From NCBI GenBank assembly GCA_030248215.1, contig JASANG010003619.1:52911-116910 (forward strand): 64,000 nt of DNA. Direction: 5' to 3'. This document shows, in pieces, positions 44,926 to 55,999 of this stretch (position 1 is the first letter of the stretch; each line of letters opens with the position of its first letter). The translations under genes and the position numbers were made by a program. Below the pieces are notes generated by a model. That model was given only the letters and a program-made list of their open reading frames with translations. It was not told the origin of the DNA and ran no database searches. The DNA is from Enoplolaimus lenunculus (lineage: Eukaryota; Nematoda; Enoplea; Enoplida; Thoracostomopsidae).

Positions 44926-45099
44926 TAAGCGAAAAGGTAAACGTAGGTTCCTGTTAGCCTGAGGCGAGCAAATTTTGCCGGAATCCGAAACTGGAGGTGA
45001 CGTAAAATTACGTCGTTAGTTTCATAATATTGGATTTTACAGGACGATACCAAAATATTGTTTTATGCTACATTTTTGGTACATCTCGGCATTTGAAAC

Positions 45100-45280
45100 A
45101 ATACAACTTTCGTGCCGTAAAGTTAGAAACAATTCACTGAAAGGCACAACGCCTTAAAAACACAGAAAAATTTCACAACCGAAATCGTCGGTAGATTTTT
45201 TAGCAAAAAGTTAATCACAGTTGAAACCGAAGGTCGATTTTCTGCTACGGCCGAAAGCCGACCTCCGAATGCACCTTACT
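45100..45280. repeat. Diverged CCGAAG-type repeat 3' of the disordered-protein gene
   Basis: AACCGAAATCGTCGGTAG, then GTTGAAACCGAAGGTCGATT and CGGCCGAAAGCCGACCTCCG. Confidence 0.4.
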
Positions 45281-45285
45281 GAATT

Positions 45286-47311
45286 TTATTTAATTCTCAG
45301 CCGCTTTAAACGTTGCAACCAAGATCCACAAAACATTGTAGATTGTTTTGTAACCGTTACAGAAGCATCTTCAACAATACTGCATTGATTAGCAATTGTT
45401 GCAGTATAATTTTCATTACAATTGCAATTACTGTTGTTATAAGTGAAATTATTCGGGACGTCTGCATACTGGCGCATCACGTGCGAATGTAAGCCATACT
45501 GAGATTCTGGAATCAGAGAAAAATCAGGGCACGTTGTGTATCTGGTTGGCTGATGATAGTGTAGCCCATTGGTTTGATCATAAATTGATTCAATTTCAAT
45601 TGGTTTCGTTCGATTTGAATTTTGAAACGTTCCACTGTGGTTGGTTGAATTAATTGCACAATTTGACCGTGAGCTTTTTGCTGCTGGTTCTGACTGACCC
45701 AAACGGCAATAGTTTCTAGGGGCTGATAAATGAGTTCGGTCACTGCTGGCGTTCGAACAATAATTGCTACGTTCACTACCACTACGGTTGCTTGCAGTAT
45801 TGTAATTCGAACTTCGATGTTGTGCCGAAGAATGATGCTCTTCTGCAGGTTTGGTTTGACAAATATAATTATAATCCGGTCCACCATCTGTCATTGTGCT
45901 GCATTCGTAGTGAGATATAGCTCGAACCGGACCTAGTCCTATATCAGGCCGACATAATGCGGCATCAGTGATAGTGATAGCCGTATTATCTACAACTAAT
46001 GATCCACGGTCGTTGTTGTTGCTGTTGTCGTTACTGTTGCGGTGGTTACTGGCGCTTAATCTTCTCACTGTTTCTTCTGTTTTCTGTTGGATTTGTTGCT
46101 TATTTTCGTCGTTTAAACGTTCGTGGTCTTCGTAGAAAACTGCATCTGAACCCAAATAATCGATTGAATTTCGATGACAATTCCGTGTTCTGGCTGAACG
46201 AACGTCAGATTTGATTGCTTGTTTTGGCGTTTTTCTTGAATTCACTTGATTTTGAGCGACCACATCAGTGGTAGTTTTGGGAACAATTTCATATCTTGCG
46301 CTAAATTCGCTCGCTTCGCTTGCATCGTTTGCTGTCGCTGAGCTACTAAATCGGCAACCTTTAACGCAACTTAGCCTTCGACTAGTGGTGGTACTGTGAT
46401 TTTGTTGACTAGGACCACTTTGGGTTGTTCGCGTTGAGCTATGCCGCCGTCCAGAAGTCGACGATGATTTATTGTTGTTATTTCCGCATAGCATTCTCAT
46501 TCCTCCACCGCTAGTCGATGCAGAACCCATCATTCCAACGAAAATTTGATTATTTGTTGAACTCGTTCGTAATTTATTCGCCGTCTGTTTTTCAATTTCA
46601 CCATTTGGTTGCTCGATTACCATTCGGTCTCCAGCATAATCCAACGATAAATGTTGACATCGATGCTTAGTTCTCGATTCTGATTGGTCAATCGTTGTGG
46701 TGTTTCTATCGTCTAATTGAAGCTTCCTGTATTGTTGCTCGCCACTCGGTTGATGACAAACGCTTGGAGACGCTGTCGATTGCAATTGGCGAATTGCTGA
46801 ACTGCACCGATGCTGGTTGCTCATTGGCTGATTTGTTTCTGAATACAAATAAGACGATTGTGATTGAACAGGTGGTTGCCGCCGTCGACGTCTCCGATGT
46901 TGTTCACAGTTTTGTTGTTGTTGTCGTTGTTGTTGTTGTTGTAGTTGTTGTTGTTGCAGCTGTTGTTGATGTTGTTTTTGACAATGCAGAACTTGTCCGT
47001 TCGGCCACTGATTGCTTTTGACGACTTCATGTACCGGTGACTCGTCGCAGTAGATTGGTCCATTCTGAACGATCTGAGCAACACCTGAGTCAACAGATGC
47101 ATATTTTGTCAAATAGCGTCGCTTACGTTCAACGAAACGTTCCCAAGTTGACGAATGATTTTTCGGCCGTAATTCGTAGTCAGGACTTTGAATTGAGCCA
47201 TAGTTGTCATTGGTTGTTTCTGTTGGATGCAAGGAAGCCGTCGTTCGGCTGGGGCGCACTTTAGCCCCACATAAATCGCTAATGTTGTTGCGACTAGATT
47301 TTCTGTGTTTT
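45286..47311 (-). CDS. Disordered-protein gene, exon 3 (terminal, 675 codons with stop)
   Basis: Starts after TTGCAATTGCAG at 47312; the frame is open for about 180 nt further upstream but that part is intron. It begins KHRKSSRNNISDLCG and has a (Q)n tract near 46890-46990, encoded by CAR repeats that read as (GTT)n and (GTC)n on the plus strand. It continues rich in S, N, T and R to a TAA at 45286. AATAAA overlaps the stop codon; the real polyadenylation site is not determined. Shadow frames on the plus strand are side effects of codon repetition. Confidence 0.7.
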
Positions 47312-50300
47312 CTGCAATTGCAAGCAACCATTAATAAACCATGGCAATTATAAGTGGCTGCTAACTGGGCGGCAGGACTGGTGAATTTAGTCTGGTGGTA
47401 GCTTGGGATAAGGATAAGGCTAATGCTCAAGATTAATCTCATTTGGCTTAGGTTCAGGCTTTGATTTAGACTAGAATAAATAATAAGCACGCCCCTGTAC
47501 TTAACAAGGGCTCTCTTGGTCGCATATCCTTAAAAACAGTGATTCACTCAAACTGCGCATTACAACAATTTAACCCGTTACACGCGCAATAGACAACCCG
47601 ATGCACCAGAACACTACCTAAAGCTTATTAAATGAACCAGCTTATCATTAAAGTTCGCAAAATTTATTGACCAAATGCCTAACATTAGTAATGAGGACCG
47701 GACTGAATCGGTCCGGAATTGCTAAATGGTTTGACCCGCTAAATTCTGCAATCCGGTAAGGTCCAGGCCTGGTCCAGGATCAAACCGTTTCGCACCGGTC
47801 CGGATCAGCCAGTCAAGTAAGTATCACACATTGGCTGATAGAAATGTTGCATATAATTTAACTACACTAATTTCAAGTGGTTTGAGTGGCAAAATTATCG
47901 GCACAACTTTCGTTCATTGACTAAGCGATTAAAGAGAGCGTTGAATCAATTTCGCTCCAGACCGACAGTTCGTTTACTTCAAGATTGGTCCGATCCAGAG
48001 TACAAAGCTTTACTCGGCCCGGTTCATTTCAATACTAAATCGTATGACGTCTTTTAATACGCAGAATTGGTTGCGATAAAAGGTCACTTTTCAAACTTTT
48101 ACAATAACATTGTTCGATTTGATTGGTCAAACAAATTTTTTGTCTCGCTACGTTCGCTCGAGAAAAACTTTAACATAAAAGTATCCGCTCACAAAATGAA
48201 ACGCCCCTGCTCTGCATATTGCAATAATTCAGCACACTAGTAATCGACATTGAGATGCACACGAAGAAACGGATCAAAAAATAACCCTAATCAGATAGCG
48301 ATTAAAATTAACGAAAACCGAAACCGAATAAAAGTATTAAAATTTCAATTTTAAGATGTTTAAAAGTTTCCTGCCAAATTTTTGAGGTATGCAAGCGTCC
48401 ACCAGCTATTTTAAACATGACATACAAAAACTGTTGTTAACGGAAACTGATATCCGGTTTCCACCCTAGGTCTGCATCCTCCAATACTTCTTTATCGGCT
48501 TACTTTCGTAATCGGCAACCGGATGCACACGAAGTAGTAGTTTGACAGTCGTGACGATATTTTTTCTTTGCATCAGTTGCAGATTGCAAAATATCAACGC
48601 TCGTCGCATCAAAACGTATTGCATTTGCGTTCAAAGGCGTATTCTTGACCGGAACAATTGGGACCGATTGCTCAAGTAGCAATGGTTTATGCTCGTATTC
48701 AGTATTATGACGTCCGGAAGCCTCTGTATAATATCTTCCCTCGGTATAGCATGTTGTTTCATTAATTGGGTCGACAGTTCGTGACCGAATCATGAGACGA
48801 TGTTTAAGTTCTGGGTGGCTTGTTTGACCTGTGGCAGGTGGTTTACGATGACTATTGCTGTTACCGGCACTCGCTCGGGGGTATCCGGTAGGTTTACGGG
48901 AGTGAACCGGGCGCCGCCGATGCAAATGGTGCGCGCATAAATGAGCGTCTTGAGGCAAACAGTACGCATATACTGGTTCTAGGTCTAAGAATAGATTTGA
49001 GCGATCTAAGCGAGTTGTTGAACGCTGAAATGAAAAGATGTGAGTTTTTAGGACTCAACGCTTTACCTTAAGGTTCAGTGGACGGATCCAGGCAGGTGCG
49101 TTTGTTTTGAACATTTCGATATTTCATGTGATTTGAAAAATACCCATCGTTATTTTGCGCATAGCAATCTGAACTGGCTATGCTCAGGGAGAATACGAGG
49201 TATGACAGTAGATACATCCTTCCGAAATATGTGGAAAGACTTAAAAAGACGATTTCACTGACTGTGCAATAACCTACAAAGGTCAAAACTTGTCTACAAA
49301 AAGTAGACAAGCTTGTTCCTCCCAAAATAAATTCCTGGCTATAAACGTGCCTATGCCATCCGCGAATCTCATTGATTGTAGTATGATTGTGCAATTGGCC
49401 TTGTGACATCACGATCCAGTGGCGTAGTGGGTATCATGTCTGCCTTGCAAGCGAGCGGGTTGCACGCGGACAGAACGATGCATCGTGGTGGCTGCATGCC
49501 ACACAATGTTCGACGAGGGTGGCTATTGAACCCTGCTTCTCAGGCACAAAGGACGGGCAGTACACGTGAGATCGTGGCTGTCGCACACAATCGTTCCTTG
49601 TGTATTGGGATGTGGGGGGCGCATGTGCTATCTATCGCCTAACACCCTGCACTCGAGGACATATTCTGATTAGCGCTCTGAATTGCTAATGACCAGTCGT
49701 AACTTACATTTCGAACTGTAGCTATATATGAAATAGTTCTAGTCCGGCTCTGCTTTCTACCGAGATATGAACGCACGCAAGTGAGAAGAGTGCGTGCACG
49801 AGAGCATCGCTATCTTGCTGTGCAAGTGAATAAAGAACGAGTGTACGCACTAGCGTGGAATGAGTGCGATAGCACGAGTTCTGCATTAGTGCGCTGTGCG
49901 AGTTCTTGAGTCACCTGACGCAAGACAGCGATGTCCGAGTTCACCGCACGCTTGAGGCAAGCTTAGTAGCGCGCGTTTATAATCAATCGGAAGGACAATA
50001 AGGCGTGCTACAACTGACTTGCACCACGGTCCCAGAACGAACAATCTTTGGTTTCTTGAATAAACTGACTAAATAACATGGCCCTGCGGCAGAGAGGATG
50101 AGGGGTTGCTCAAACCTCCTAGAAAATTTTCGTCACCTCTAGAAACTTTTAATACCCACTTGTTAGACCTAAGAACTCCCGACGCGCAACTTCTATAATG
50201 GCTTTATAAACAACACTCTCTTGCATACCTAGCCTGCGGATCAAGTCAAGATTTCCACCCTTCAACTAAGGGAAAACTTTACTTGTTACCTTGAAGGGGA

Positions 50301-53300
50301 ATATCGCTTGATACTACTCGAGAAAATTTAGTATTTCTTGGAGTTTTTCATAACATTCTGTGCAAACATGCATGCTCATACCCATTTCATTCCTGCAAAC
50401 AAATTTAAATTTTAGCTTGGTCCCATTACACAACATGACTCTTTGAGTACTAGAAATCAGCAGAGGGTTAAAACTTGACTTTATACCCTAAAGGAAAACA
50501 TTACTGGATGTATTAGCGGGTTTTACTTGATCCGAGCTGGCTCGGACATGAACAAACATAAAGAAACTGTGGAGCCGGAAAAAACTTGCACGTGGTGTGT
50601 TGTTGTATTTTAATGTTATGTTAAATTTGTTGTTTTCATTCGCATACAACCATGCCGTGCGGTATAACTGTTCGGCACATTTGAAGCACAGTTAAGGCAC
50701 GCTGCAGCGTGCATTGCCCGTGCATCAAACGGATGAGGCACGCTGGGGCGTGCGTTAAACCGTGCCTCAAGTGTGTCGAATAGTTTTGTCCTAAACTCAC
50801 AAAAATAAAGTATATGAACAAAATATATATACAGGGTTTAGCGCTCACTGCACCCTATTTATACTACTTGAATTTTAGCGAAAGTTACAGCTAATTTGAT
50901 AAATGTTGAATTCCGAAAAGTGGGTGGGCGAATTTTAATGCATTTGTTTATAATGAGATTTTTCACTACTGAAAAAACTTAACGCTAGGCCGTAGCTAGC
51001 TCACCTTACTAGCGGGCTAGACATTTTTTCAGGAGCGCGATACAATGGTTTTCGATGGCTTACAAGCAAGATTAAAAATTTTGCATGAGGGGCAAAATTC
51101 TTCCAGAGCGGGCTGAGCCTTCTGGCTCCCCTCGGCTACGGGCCAGCTTAAATCGGAGTATGAAATAATTATAAAATGCTTAAAATAGCGGTAACTTTAG
51201 AGTCCAGATCTAATCCACTATAGTGTTACAGCTTGAAGTATGCACACAAACGCACGAAGAAATAGCTTAAAAATAATCATATGAACACGATAGTGTTCAT
51301 ATATATGGTTCGCGCTTCTCAAGTGCGTATTTTCAGTTTAGTTTGCATGTTGGTACTCAAGTAATAGCAGACCTATTTCGTTTAAATTTTGTACACTGGT
51401 ATAATGGTCTGTCGGGAATATCTGTGCCAAAGGATTTGCCAAAAAAGCGTGGACTTCAGTAGTTACGGTCAAAAAACTCGTTACAGAAAGTGCACGAAAT
51501 TTTCCATTTTGGTTCAGCACTTTTTTCCCGTTAGCTATGTAATTTTACGGTTATAACTTTCACCAGTTTATAGAGCTTGTGGTTGGTTTCACCCCAACTG
51601 TCGGTTTCACCCCAACGGTTGGTTTCACCCCAACAGTCGGTTTCACCCCAACGGTTGCTTTCACCCCAACCGTCGGTTTCACCCCAACGGTTGCTTTCAC
51701 CCCAACGGTTGGTTTCACCCCAACTGTCGGTTTCACCCCAACGGTTGGTTTCACCCCAACAGTCGGTTTCACCCCAACAGTCGGTTTCACCCCAACAGTC
51801 GGTTGTTTCACCCCAACGGTTGGTTTCAGCCCAACGGTTGGTTTCACCCCAACAGTTGGTTTCAACCCAACGGTTGGTTTCAACCCAACGGTTGGTTTCA
51901 CCCCAATGGTTGGTTTCACCCCAACGGTTGGTTTCACCCCAACGGTTGGTTTCACCCCAACGGTTGGTTTCACCCCAACGGTTGATTTCACCCCAACAGT
52001 CGGTTTCACCCCAACGGTTGGTTTCACCCCAACAGTCGGTTTCACCCTAACGGTTGGTTTCACCCGCACGGTTGGTTTCATCCCAACGGTTGGTTTCACC
52101 CCAACGGTTGGTTTCACCACAACGGTTGGTTTCACCCCAACGGTTGGTTTCCCCCCGACGGTTGGTTTCACCCCAATGGTTGGTTTCACCCCAACGGTTA
52201 GTTTCACCCCAACCGTTGGTTTCACCCCACCGGTTGGTTTCACCCCAACGGTTGGTTTCACCCCAACGGTTGGTTTCACCCCAACGATTAGTTTTACCCC
52301 AACGGTTGGTTTCACCGCAACGGTTAGTTTCACCCCAACGGTTGGTTTCACCCCAACGGTTGGTTTACCCAACGAACGATGTCACCCCGTGGTTGTTTCG
52401 CCCCAATGCTTGGTTTTATACAAATACGTTGGTTAGGCTCTTGTTGTCAGGAAAAAAAGATTCTGTCATGCAAACGATGTATTGAAACTCTGTATTTAGT
52501 TTAATCAGTCTTCTCATTTTTCATTGTTCAGACGGATGGATTAATCAGCAGCTTGGTAAAGCGGTTCAAACTAGAAAAAATTGCTCAGCACTTGAGCAGC
52601 ATGGAATATGCTTCATATTCCTATTAAAAGGATAGTAACTAGACCAGCACATTCGTTCGATGTAAACCTGGAAAAATATTAAGAAACAATGGCGTCCAAA
52701 ATCATGTTGACTATTAATTCTTCTGAAACATATTGCGGATAGCAAAATTTCTGTAATTTTCTTTTTGTAAATGTTTTGCTTAAAATGTGTATTGAAGTTT
52801 TTTACAGAAACGTACTAAACTCACCTTTGGCTCTCTATTAACATAGTTAATTGAATTTCATAAGAACACTGTATGGCGACATAATTGGTGAGTTAGAGTA
52901 TTGATGACCAATTTTGTTTTAGATACTTTCTCAAACAAGGCGTTGTCAGTAAATGACTCGCAATTGATGCTTTTAAAACGACTCTTGACTTTAGCCGACT
53001 TTTAACCTTAGCGACAAACAAACAAGTTTACAGGTCTACCGAGTTATTTGTTTCACTGCATAGTCACGACTAGAGGCTCAAAATTCTCACCGTATTCTGG
53101 CAGCATCGATACATCTGGCAAAAGCAAAGATCGCTATACTTCAGCCATTTCTCTGTAACCCTGCCATTATCTAAGAAATTTCTTAAAATGCCTAATAAAT
53201 CTGCCAAAAACTTTCAACATAAAAATAGATTTGCTCTCCGCAATATGTTTCAGTTTCACTCTGATGTTCTATTGAGATATTACTATTTTTCATCTCATCT

Positions 53301-53989
53301 CATCACAGAAATATATACCTTCGCGTGCCAACAATAAGAATAAGATCCTACGCAAACAAAGCTAATTATCTAGAACTAAAAATAAAACCACACAGCGAAA
53401 AATGCTTTACCTGGCTAGTTCCGTTTTGTTGAGCTGAACTGCAACCATCATTAATTTCCCGTACGTTTCGCAGTTGTAAGCCAACTGCATTAGCGACTCC
53501 AGAAATATTTAGCACACCGTCGTTGTGAAAATGAGCATTATTTTGAAAACTACGAATATCCGGTTGATGTGGTGCGGTTCTAGCAGGCGACGGAGGGTTA
53601 ACAACGGAAGCTTTGGGTGACAAAAAATCATCGTCGTTGATTTGTTCAGGGCTTGCTAAAGGAGGCGGTACAACGCGTGCTGTATCTTGTGACATTCTAC
53701 GTAAACTATTATGAGATGGTAAGTGGCCATTAGCTAACGTACCACACGCACCTTTCGATGCAATTCGATTTAATTTTAAGCCAAGTTTAGGTTGTCGATT
53801 AGATGTGTGTGCCAGCATACAGCCAATATCTGGCTCGTCTGCTTCGTCGCAAGTATTACCTGAGCGGTCCGTATCGTAATCGGATTGGTTGCCAAGACTA
53901 ATTGACCTGAATTTCAGCGGCTGAAGGGAAAAGTCGTCTTTGCCTAAAGTTCGCACTCCTTTATATCGGGAACGTCGTAGAATATTCAT
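45286..53989 (-). CDS. Large Q/N/S-rich, mostly disordered protein, three exons (1041 aa), family unknown
   Basis: Minus-strand exons 53411-53989, 48504-49024 and 45286-47311 (579+521+2026 nt) form one 1041-codon frame plus stop. Junctions are CAG|GTAAAG, TTTCATTTCAG|CG, AA|GTAAGC and TTGCAATTGCAG|A; phases 0 and 2 agree. Residues 1-193 carry a basic start (MNILRRSRYKG), SISLGNQSDYDTDRSG and a PPSPARTAP stretch. Residues 194-367 contain a C/H-rich patch (YAYCLPQDAHLCAHHLHRR). The remainder is low complexity with a polyglutamine run, then S/N/T-rich sequence and a basic end (LQRLKRLRIK). No membrane segment or enzyme motif is visible. It could be a scaffold or regulatory protein; I cannot name a family. 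The ATG at 53989 is tentative because the frame is open upstream and a TTTCAG acceptor lies about 40 bp before it. Intron 1 (4.4 kb) holds the 18-bp minisatellite. Confidence 0.72.
48504..49024 (-). CDS. Disordered-protein gene, exon 2 (about 174 codons)
   Basis: Bounded by acceptor TTTTCATTTCAG and donor AA|GTAAGC. It begins RSTTRLDRSNLFLDLEPVYA, then a Cys/His-rich and arginine-rich segment, and ends SCASGCRLRK. The in-frame ATG usually assumed for this segment does not exist: the codon at 48958 is TTG, and the true exon extends 66 nt further 5'. Confidence 0.7.
49412..50040 (+). repeat. Possible SINE with tRNA-like head, GC-richer than surroundings
   Basis: GTGGCGTAGTGGGTATCATG resembles an A box and GCGGGTTGCACGCGG a weak B box. 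The following 500 bp is unusually rich in GC and in CGAG/GTGCG motifs, falling back to AT-rich after TTCTTGAATAAACTGAC. It lies in intron 1 of the disordered-protein gene. Confidence 0.35.
50075..50175 (-). mobile_element. hAT-like MITE fragment
   Basis: GGCCCTGCGGCAGAGAGGAT followed by CTCCTAGAAAATTTTCGTC resembles the right half of the CAGGCCCGTAGCC family in reverse. Confidence 0.4.
50987..51145 (+). mobile_element. hAT-like MITE, CAGGCCCGTAGCC family, copy 9 (in intron 1 of the disordered-protein gene)
   Basis: Ends AGGCCGTAGCTAGCTCACC and CTCGGCTACGGGCC. Internal GGCTTACAAGCAAGATTAAA. Confidence 0.7.
51580..52376. repeat. 18-bp minisatellite, about 44 copies, in intron 1 of the disordered-protein gene
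   Basis: The unit is GGTTTCACCCCAACGGTT with single-base variants (CAGTC, CCGTC). Because 18 is a multiple of three, several frames stay open on both strands: VGFTPT on plus, KPTVGV on minus, and SPQRLV in another plus frame. No signal peptide, convincing start or splice evidence supports translation, and it lies inside the 49025-53410 intron of a minus-strand gene. Confidence 0.93.
53411..53989 (-). CDS. Disordered-protein gene, exon 1 (193 codons)
   Basis: Starts at ATG 53989 and ends at CAG|GTAAAG. It is serine/proline-rich with many potential kinase sites (RRMSQD, FRSISLG) and an acidic patch (CDEADEPDIGC). Codon choice is even and there are no stops over 579 nt in an AT-rich background. 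Upstream, an in-frame extension is open back to TTTGTTTCAG near 54033, so the protein may start in an earlier exon. Confidence 0.68.
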
Positions 53990-54099
53990 GTTTAATGTTA
54001 CCGGTTTAAAATTAATAATGTTTAGATAGCTGAAACAAACTTTGGTGGAGAGCGCTTTATGTGCGCTGGTGTAACGGTGTGCTCCATGAAAAAAGGCCC

Positions 54100-54290
54100 A
54101 TGTTACTTTAAGAGGCGTCCAGGACTTAGGATGGTTTATAAAAGAGTAGGTTTAGATAATAGATTACATTTTTTGCTTAGGCTTAGGCTTAGGTTTAGGA
54201 TTTGGCTTAGGAACACATTTTTGCAACGCTTAGGCTAAGACTTGGGCTTAGGAATACGCTTAATCTAGTGTTACGCCCCTAAAAGTAACA
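54100..54290 (-). repeat. (TTAGGC)n-cored dispersed repeat
   Basis: AGAGGCGTCCAGGACTTAGG, then GCTTAGGCTTAGGCTTAGGT, then AATCTAGTGTTACGCCCCTA. It lies about 110 bp upstream of the disordered-protein ATG. Confidence 0.72.
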
Positions 54291-54571
54291 TTGGCACAAA
54301 ATATGCAACTAATAACCGATTATCCGATGTTTCTGGTACGATAAATGCGAGGTTCTAATATACAGCACAGCATGTGGTAGGGTTTTATGTTTGAGAAAGT
54401 TTTAAAAATATGCAGAAGACATATTAATTCTATGCTAGCACTGTAGTCACCCGAATAAGAGGGGGGTAAATGCGTCTGGCTTCTCGCTCGCTTCGCTCGC
54501 GAGTTTGGCGACACTCCCTATAGTTTGAGTGAAGCCTCCACCCATGCCTGCTCCGGCACTGCTAATAGTGA

Positions 54572-55019
54572 TGCTGTAGTCACCCGAATAAAGGGCGGGG
54601 GTAATAAGAGGGGTCCCCATTTTGAGGCCCAATCAATAGGAGTCTTTATCTCAAATAAGACTGTAAGTAAGCGGATAGAGTTCCTAAACCCTAATTAGAG
54701 TCCATAAATGACAATTATCTCTAATTGTCATGCACAAATGACCACAGGACCAAATAAAGTTGAGCGCAAAACTTTAATGCATACTTAAGTTTTGAAAGTA
54801 CATTCCTAAATATAACCTTACATTATCGCTCAAACTTTTGATAGAAGACAAATAAACGTTCAATTTAACGGATAGTTGCAATACCGGATATATATTAGTA
54901 ATGAAGGGCGGCGGAGGGCGGGTTAAAAATGAATACCAGTCCGTATCCGAATAACTGGCGGTACCCTGTGAAGAGGCCAACTAAATATCAGCCCCCCGTC
55001 TTATTCGGGTACTACAGTA
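54572..55019 (-). mobile_element. TA-flanked MITE, CTGTAGTGACCCGAATAAG family, copy 3
   Basis: Reverse copy: GCTGTAGTCACCCGAATAAA at the left, CTTATTCGGGTACTACAGTA at the right. Another partial end of the same family (CTGTAGTCACCCGAATAAGA) lies just upstream at about 54441-54470. Confidence 0.8.
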
Positions 55020-55833
55020 CTTTTCGATACTTGAAATTATATTTTAAAAAATTGCAAAAAATATGCTCTAAATCACTTCGAAACAACTTAGCTATTTGAA
55101 ATTGAGATTGCCTCTGAACCGCACAGAGGTCATAATAAGCACAAGTTTGACACATTTTCAAAACACAAAAGTTTAGTTTGACGTGGGCCAACTGGTATGT
55201 AAAAATTTTGAAGGCAGGCACGCAACGCAATGGAAAGTTCTGTAGGGTCTAGAACCTGCCAATACATCATCCAATCAACAACTTTCCGAAAATTCATAAC
55301 CTATGCAGATATTTTTAGCACAGCTTGATATATCGTAACTTTGTTTCCACATTGGAACCAAATTGTTTCGCTTGGTTTGTCCAAAACCAACCCCCCCATT
55401 AATTTTGAAACCTTGACTACGCGATCATTAAAACAGAAGAAATAAAAGCGATGTTGATTTGGCCAATAAAATCCCTGAGGTACTGGTTACCTTTAGCTGA
55501 CACAAAAAATAGTTAAAATTAAAAATATGGTAAAAATTCCAAAACACTAAAAACGAATTATTTCTTTATTTTAAAACAGTTTCTATTAAAGTTTATTTTA
55601 TGCCGACGCGGTGTTGTGACAAATGGAAGTGGAAGTTTGTACTCGACTTGCGTGTTACACAATGTATTTTAGTGCCAGTTGCCGATAAGCCGTGCAATTA
55701 TTGAACCAATCGATCAATAAGGCTTCGAACCATTCAGTTATTCTTGTGAATAAAAAACAATTATCACTAAAAACAACAAATATTCGATACTATAATTGTT
55801 AAAAAATTCGCCAATGATGCAAACTCTAATGGC

Positions 55834-55995
55834 CGTAACAGTAGATTAAACATATTCCTAAGCCTAAGTCTAAAGCGCTGAAAATGTGTAAACCTAAAAC
55901 TAAACGCAAGCATAAGTATATATAAACCTAAGCAAACAATATAGTCTAAATGCTAAGCATACTGTTTTGTAGTCCAACCAGAAAACCGGAACAGC
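55834..55995 (+). repeat. (GCCTAA)n-cored dispersed repeat
   Basis: GGCCGTAACAGTAGATTAAA, TATTCCTAAGCCTAAGTCTA and AGCATACTGTTTTGTAGTCC. Confidence 0.65.
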
Positions 55996-55999
55996 GACC

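Noticed and set aside
46695-47264. Plus-strand frames with polyvaline opposite the disordered-protein gene
   Set aside because: Shadow of CAR/CAA codons of the polyglutamine region; the minus-strand exon has proper splice sites.
47312-47490. N-terminal extension of the terminal exon, beginning MLIIYSSLNQSLNL
   Set aside because: It lies before the TTGCAATTGCAG acceptor, which joins in phase to the upstream exon; the extension also contains a TTAGGC-like tract.
51560-52485. Several frames of 140-285 codons (VGFTPT, KPTVGV, SPQRLV repeats)
   Set aside because: The 18-bp tandem unit keeps multiple frames open on both strands; intronic position and no start context.
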